In this document: one piece after another, positions 58,914 to 64,000 of the stretch
Numbering within the stretch: position 1 is the first letter of the stretch
How the letters are laid out: every line of letters begins with the position of its first letter
NCBI GenBank assembly: GCA_025403435.1
Contig: CM046327.1
Location: 15,306,218-15,370,217, forward strand
Direction: 5' to 3'
Source: Artocarpus heterophyllus
Lineage: Eukaryota > Streptophyta > Magnoliopsida > Rosales > Moraceae
Length of the DNA: 64,000 nucleotides
The notes under the pieces: generated by a model
The model's database searches: none
Seen by the model: the letters and a program-made list of their open reading frames with translations, nothing else
What the model was told of the DNA's origin: nothing
Position numbers and translations under genes: made by a program

Positions 58914-59556
58914 GTCATCGCTCTATAAAGGTTATTTAGTCTTTACTTATTTGAAGCAGTTTTAGCTGATGTTCAACAGTTTGTGTTTTTCTTTTACTCA
59001 AAATATTTGCTTTTGTGTTTGAAATAATTGTGATTATTAGATTGATACAGTAAGTGTTAATATCTTATTTAATTTATGATTTTCTTAAATATATATATAA
59101 TAAAATATATTATCTTATCAGACACGTCACATACGGTACAGTAATATGTTTGAATTTTGAAAAGCTTATCCAGATATTTCAAGATTTGTGTCTCAAATTT
59201 CAAAAGTTCTATAGTATTTGTCGTTTATATTAAATTTCTAGACTTGGTGTATATTTGTCAAAAAGTCTACAGTTGTGTCAAGAGGGTCTTCTGTCGAATT
59301 GTTCTCAATTGTCAAAAGTTATACAATTAGAGTCTAATCTTTTTCAAAAAGTGAATCAGATTTTCTGTAAACTATCAATCACCTTATCTTACTTTCTTAT
59401 CCACACAAGATTTTGTTTAAATCTTTGGATTACCTTTTCATTTCCTACTCGTCTATCTCTTTAGCCCTTTTTGTATATTTCTCATCTTTAAAATCTCATG
59501 TAGAACCCGAAGTCTAAGTGGAGCAGACATTAAGCAACCACTTCTATAAACCAAAT
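58914..59556 (+). other. Spacer between ORF1 and the LOG-like ORF, copy 3
   Basis: About 640 bp, AT-rich, homologous to the spacers in copies 1 and 2. No supported ORF. Confidence 0.5.
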
Positions 59557-60207
59557 ATGTCTACCTCCCAGTCCACGAAGAAAATAAAGAATGTCTGTGT
59601 CTTTTGTGGTTCCAGCCTTGGAAAAGATAAAGCTTATTTAGAAGCTGCAAATCACTTAGGGCAAGTCCTAACATGCAAGAAGATTAACATAATCTATGGG
59701 GGTGGTAGTATAAAAATGATGGTAAATATGGCACTAGCAGCTAGGTCTAGCGACGCTACTGATGTAAAAATTTGGCCTCATATTCCAGTTGAAGGAAACC
59801 TTTGTAAGGAAGCCATAGGTAAGGGAGAAGGAGTCAGGAGTATCCCTAAAAATTTTAAAGACATAATCTATAATTCTGATGCTTTTATAGCATTACCTGG
59901 TGGTCTAGGTACTCTTGAGGAAATATTTATAGTTGCTTGTGGGCAATTGTTGGGCTTTTATTCCAAACCTTTGGGACTGCTGAACGTAAAGGGTTTTTAT
60001 GACGGTCTTTTGAAATTTCTAGATTACGCTGTGGAAGAAAACATCACTACAGAATCGGAGAGACAAATCTTTGTCACTGCTTCAACAGCTGAGGAATTGA
60101 TAGATAAAATGCAAATCATACATCCAGAATCTGACACTGCAACATCCAAGCTTGAATGGGAAAGGGAAAGCCGGGAGCGGCCAATTGATTTGAATCTCCA
60201 TCTGTAA
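59557..60207 (+). CDS. LOG-family protein carried by retrotransposon copy 3
   Basis: 216 residues, intact. It differs from copy 1 at Leu21 for Phe, Thr39 for Ala and Lys71 for Arg. PGGLGTLEE and the C-terminal half are identical, and Asn99-Phe100 again replace the family's Arg-Lys. It ends LNLHL with a TAA. Three of three copies keep this frame open, while ORF1 is broken in one. The fold assignment is firm. Whether it cleaves cytokinin nucleotides, binds them only, or modifies host LOG complexes cannot be read from sequence. Confidence 0.92.
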   Translation: MSTSQSTKKIKNVCVFCGSSLGKDKAYLEAANHLGQVLTCKKINIIYGGGSIKMMVNMALAARSSDATDVKIWPHIPVEGNLCKEAIGKGEGVRSIPKNFKDIIYNSDAFIALPGGLGTLEEIFIVACGQLLGFYSKPLGLLNVKGFYDGLLKFLDYAVEENITTESERQIFVTASTAEELIDKMQIIHPESDTATSKLEWERESRERPIDLNLHL

Positions 60208-60350
60208 TCTTTTTGTTTTATCTTTGGCATGTAGGCATGTGTGTCCGTATTTCGTGTGTTACGAATAACCGTTTGCCTTGTATTATGTGTTTCTTGTGGT
60301 ACGTCGTTGTTAAATCTTTTAGATTCATTGAGCCTAATGCCGGGATGGCT

Positions 60351-60489
60351 GGATACGGAGTACTTGATGCTCTCGAAACGCATCCTTCTTAAGGTCCGAT
60401 CTTTTGTTTATCGATGTTTTTGTATCCTCTAAGCATGCATGATATGGATAGCTGGTATACGGAGTGCCTTGTACTCTCGAAACGTATCC
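60351..60489 (+). repeat. Duplicated hairpin motif, copy 3
   Basis: Two blocks (60351-60385 and 60454-60489) equivalent to those at 11511-11649, with the same pairing ends. Confidence 0.5.
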
Positions 60490-61148
60490 GTATTATGTTT
60501 GTAATGTGTAATATTCTGTTAATATTATGTGGAAGTACCAGAGTCAGTTATGGGGATATTCCATATGAAATATGAGTATATTATTTGGATTGAATGTTTG
60601 TGTCATGAGGATAGCTGTTTAATGAAAAATATGTCGGGTTTGTCTGCAACTCTGAGATTCTGTTTAATATCTCTATGAATAAGTTTAATGTATGGTTTTG
60701 AATATAAGTGTTTGTGATATATGTTTTATGATTATGTTTTAGTTTATTAGTTGAGGTATGAAATCAAATATATTTGACTTTTCCTTACTCAAAAAGGAAA
60801 AGGAACCTAAAGATGAAGTATATAAAATTTCTCTAGCAATCTCCTTAAATGTGATTGTAAATCACAGTCCATGGACAATGAAGGACTGGAATCATGGTAT
60901 GGTCAATATGTATGCCTGATCAGATTCTTAGACTATTATACGGTGTTATAAGTTGAAACTTGTCAGAAATACTCTCATTGAGGGATTTAGGAGTAAGATT
61001 TATTATGCAAGTAAATAAGTGGAGATACGATAACTTAAATTTGGAGGACAAACAACATTAACGGTTTAGACTCGGAATTGGAATCATAATGAAATTAAAA
61101 TTTTTACTAGTATTGCTAGAATTGAAATTTCGAGGACGAAATTTCTTT

Positions 61149-61162
61149 AAGGGGGGTAGAGC
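61149..61162 (+). other. Polypurine tract, copy 3
   Basis: AAGGGGGGTAGAGC immediately before the 3' LTR. Confidence 0.9.
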
Positions 61163-63132
61163 TGTGACACCCGTTATTCTCCTAACGGGTATTGAGGTAA
61201 TTAAATTAATTTTTAATGTATAAAAAAAAATTGCTTCATTTAAATTTATTTTATAATATTTATTTTTATCTATTTTTAAATTTTCTAAAATTCTCGTATA
61301 TTTATTTAGTATGATTACTAAAAAGCCTTAGAACTTCTAATAAATCTCAAAAATGTCATATTGGCATTATGTGTGTTAAAGTCTTTAGATGAGACATAAG
61401 GATATCTTTTCCAACTACTCTTGACCCTCATTTTCTTTATTTCCTCCGTGACATGCTGAAGCATGTCTCCTCTATAATTGTTTCTATCACTTCTCTTCAA
61501 AGACTTCATCTTTTCTTCCTTTCTCTTCCACGGTTCCCACACTCTTCTTCTTATTTCTTTGCTGAAGCAAAATACTTAGAGAACTTCTTCAAGGCAGCCA
61601 TAAAAATCAGCCACCATCACCTCCATTTGAGCAAGAATTTCAGTCATACCGAACTAAAGGAACCTGTTTTGAAGCCATTTCAAGCTTCCAACTAACCATA
61701 ATCCGAGGTTAGAATCTTATGAACAAATTTAGTCTTTCATTTATAAATTTTCTTTTATACTAAAGGATTATTCAAATTTGCGTTCTTAAACCTAAGTATA
61801 TGTTTGTTGCTATTTTGGAGCATATGTATGAAGTCTAAGTGTATATGCCCTAGACAGAAAATTTATATTGTTAAACTTTGTAATACCTCTATGGGCAGTG
61901 GTTATTTCTTGAAATTCTAAGATTAAATTAAAATGAATTTTATGAATGTAGTTGTATGTTGTGCTTTAGTTTTAATTGTCCTTATGCACGCCTTAGGATC
62001 AAGGGAGTATGGAGCTAACGTTAATTGATTCCAGGATTAAGAGACTGTTGATAAGCTTAAAAGGTAGGGATTCTATTACTCATCTTTTGTGAGGTTTTTA
62101 TAGAATTAAAATTGATTGTTTTGCCGCAATATATATATATATATCTATGTTGAAGTGATATTATATGTGTATCACATATGAAACTATGACATGGACTCGT
62201 CTTGTATTGTACGGCGAGGAACATAATGAATTGACACATGTTATAAATTGAGAAGCATGGTTAGGAAAATTAACTCTATTAATAATGATTTAATATAGAG
62301 AAATTGTGAGACATGAAAAGGGCGACGGTTACGTCCTTGGGCATGAATACCCTAAAAGGTAAAGTAGGGGGAAGGCGATGACGCTTCCTTGGGTTGAAAG
62401 TCCCAGAACACACTGTACAGGAATCGATTTGGTGAGGACTCGGGGCTTGATGTCCCCTCACCGGAACACCCTTGGAATGTTTATAGGGTGATCAAGTGCG
62501 CCCATTTGGGTTTCGATGAGTTGAGTGATACTCAATTTAACATGGATACCTAGGAACAATGATGATTGGTAATATTTGTATAAATGTGTAATTATGACAC
62601 TTGGTAATGATTAACTACGGTATCCATAAGATGTGATCATAATAAACCTCATAATCTGAAATATGATGTGACTTACTAACCATGCAGATTTTAATATGGT
62701 AATGATAGAGGTGAGTAATGGCTTTCTCTACTGAGCATAGTGTTGCTCATTCCCTTATGTTTATATCTTTTCAGGACTCACTAAGTGTGAGGTGGCTACG
62801 AGAAATATAGTTGAGGAAGCGATGTAACTATATTACATTGGGACTGCTCAATTGTAAAGAATGTTCTTCATGATAATGTAAGCATCAATTGTTACTTTCT
62901 GTGACTGTAATTATAATGTGTTGAGGGTTAAAATGATGATGACAACAGTTTATATTATTAAATTTAAGGTGCTACATTAAAACTGTGGTTTATTTGTCGT
63001 TTATATTTTTATTTTTGAGTTGAGAGTTTTCATTTAAGTCCCGGGCAAATTTTATTTTTAAGGTTTTACTTTTATTATTTATTTTTATTTTATCTCATTA
63101 AAAACTGTTAACCCCCATATAGGGGCGTTACA
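61163..63132 (+). repeat. 3' LTR of copy 3 (short form)
   Basis: 1,970 bp. The only difference noticed from the 5' LTR is one extra AT unit in the TA microsatellite (about 62130-62144), so the insertion is very recent. Confidence 0.95.
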
Positions 63133-64000
63133 GTCATGTTTCTTCACAAAAAGTACTGGAGCTCCCCAAGGTGATGTACTTGGTCGAATAAATCCTTTTT
63201 CCAGTAATTCGTCCAACTGCTTCCTCAATTCCACTTTCTCAGCAGGTGCCATTCGATACGGGGCAATAGAAACAGGCGCTGCTCCTTGAGTTAAGTCGAT
63301 GACAAACTTAATTTCTCTATCAGGCGGAAGTCCGGGCAATTCATCTGGAAAAACATCTAAAAATTCGTCCACCACAGGAGTGTGAGAGGATAGGTCACTC
63401 TTCTTTAGTTCTCCATCTGAAGCAAAGATCGTCCCAAGATTGGTGAAATTCCTTCGTCCTCCAATACAAGCCTTTAGCACCGGGGCTGGCGTCACTGTTC
63501 CTGTTTTTGCCTGAAATTTGATGACTTGTCCATTCTTGGTGAATAAAGAGACACGTTTCCTATGACAATCTACTATTGCCTGGTATTTAGTTAGCCAATC
63601 CATTCCTAAGATTACATCAAACTCTGTCATAGTTATTACATATAGGTCAGCCGATAGTTTATGTTCTCCTATAACAATACACACTGATTTACAAATTATG
63701 GATACTTCAGCTATCCCGCCCATTGGTGTACTAAGGGTTAATGATGAACTACATGTCTCAGTTTCTAATTGTAGTACGGAAGCAAATAACATAGATATAA
63801 ATGAATGAGTGGCACCAGTGTCAAATAATACATGAGCCCAAGAATGAGACACGTGAATCATACCGTCTACAACTGAGTGATCAGCCTGTTTTCTTTGTCC
63901 AGTTGTAGCCGTAATTGCATAAGCTTGTGCTGGTGCTTTTCCTTTATCACTTTTTCCTCGGTTTCCTTGGCTACTACTAGCCTTATTATTATTTCTCCCA
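63133..64000 (-). pseudogene. Chromovirus gag C-terminus, protease and RT N-terminus (open at window edge)
   Basis: The minus-strand frame is open from the window end to the insertion. It shows a basic Gly/Ser/Asn linker, a retropepsin active site LFDTGATHSFIS, the FDVILGMDWL motif of Gypsy proteases, and the RT entry region (LPPDREIKF..., PYRMAP, GFIRPSTSPWGAPVLF). It is cut by LOG-element copy 3 at GTCAT, just before the RT segment that starts near 54931. An internal ATG at 63861 is not the true start. Confidence 0.9.

Larger units (their letters stand above)
54932..63132 (+). mobile_element. Non-autonomous LTR retrotransposon with NABP-like and LOG-like genes, copy 3
   Basis: A complete 8,201-bp element, target duplication GTCAT (54927-54931 and 63133-63137), inserted in the RT coding region of the minus-strand chromovirus. 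Short-form LTRs of 1,968 and 1,970 bp. Both ORFs are intact. Since the host is itself an inserted retrotransposon, this insertion is younger than the chromovirus copy. Confidence 0.96.
50260..64000 (-). mobile_element. Ty3/Gypsy chromovirus (Tekay-like), partial, interrupted by LOG-element copy 3
   Basis: Minus-strand element. In order on that strand: protease and RT start (64000-63133), the inserted LOG element (63132-54932), the rest of RT, RNase H and integrase with a chromodomain-like end (54931-52281), a polypurine tract (52240-52226) and the 3' LTR (52225-50260). The 5' LTR, primer site and most of Gag lie outside the window. It is inserted into an LTR of its own family. One stop codon in pol and the insertion make this copy non-functional, but it shows that the autonomous lineage is present in this genome. 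Confidence 0.9.

Noticed and set aside
1..64000. CRISPR arrays, tRNA and rRNA genes
   Set aside because: No regularly spaced direct repeats with unique spacers were seen, and no cloverleaf or rRNA-like sequence was recognised. The sequence is plant nuclear DNA.

Overview
This window is nuclear DNA of a flowering plant, probably a eudicot. It is AT-rich, with spliced genes, several LTR retrotransposons carrying target-site duplications (TSDs), Mutator-like elements and many small inverted-repeat elements. I cannot name the species.

Only one host gene reads as intact. It is a seven-exon queuosine-salvage glycosylase (QNG1/DUF2419 family) at 16456-20430 (+), with a Mutator-like element carrying a GRF zinc-finger gene inside its third intron. 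Just downstream, on the minus strand, is a decayed formamidase (FmdA/AmdA) gene with stops and frameshifts (20764-23767). A lone, broken exon 1 of a second formamidase (24361-24571) and smaller fragments (about 34036-34250) follow, so this was once a small tandem cluster.

The main content is three complete, recent copies of one unusual LTR retrotransposon: 5699-14687 (TSD AATAT), 25657-33847 (TSD GAAAG) and 54932-63132 (TSD GTCAT), all on the plus strand. Each has near-identical LTRs, a tRNA-iMet primer site and a polypurine tract. None encodes Gag, protease, reverse transcriptase or integrase. Each instead carries two unrelated ORFs. ORF1 is a 173-residue basic Cys-cluster protein resembling the nucleic-acid-binding proteins of carlaviruses (stop-truncated in copy 1). 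ORF2 is an intronless 216-residue LOG-family protein (cytokinin riboside 5'-monophosphate phosphoribohydrolase fold), intact in all three copies but lacking the usual catalytic Arg/Lys pair. I regard this two-gene non-autonomous element as the novel system in the window.

The third copy sits inside the reverse-transcriptase region of a minus-strand Ty3/Gypsy chromovirus (Tekay-like, 50260 to beyond 64000). That element's LTR shares its termini and 3' half with the LTRs of the LOG-carrying family, so it or a relative is a plausible source of the mobilising enzymes. The Gypsy element is itself inserted head-to-head into an LTR of its own family (48509-50259), giving a 1.7-kb-armed inverted repeat and a three-level nest.

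The rest (1-5698, 14688-16455, 24572-25656, 33848-48508) is intergenic DNA. It holds a high-copy MITE-like family, two more degenerate Mutator-like elements, a possible solo LTR, a 1.06-kb insertion flanked by a 16-bp direct repeat, and microsatellites. All calls come from reading the sequence; no database search was possible.
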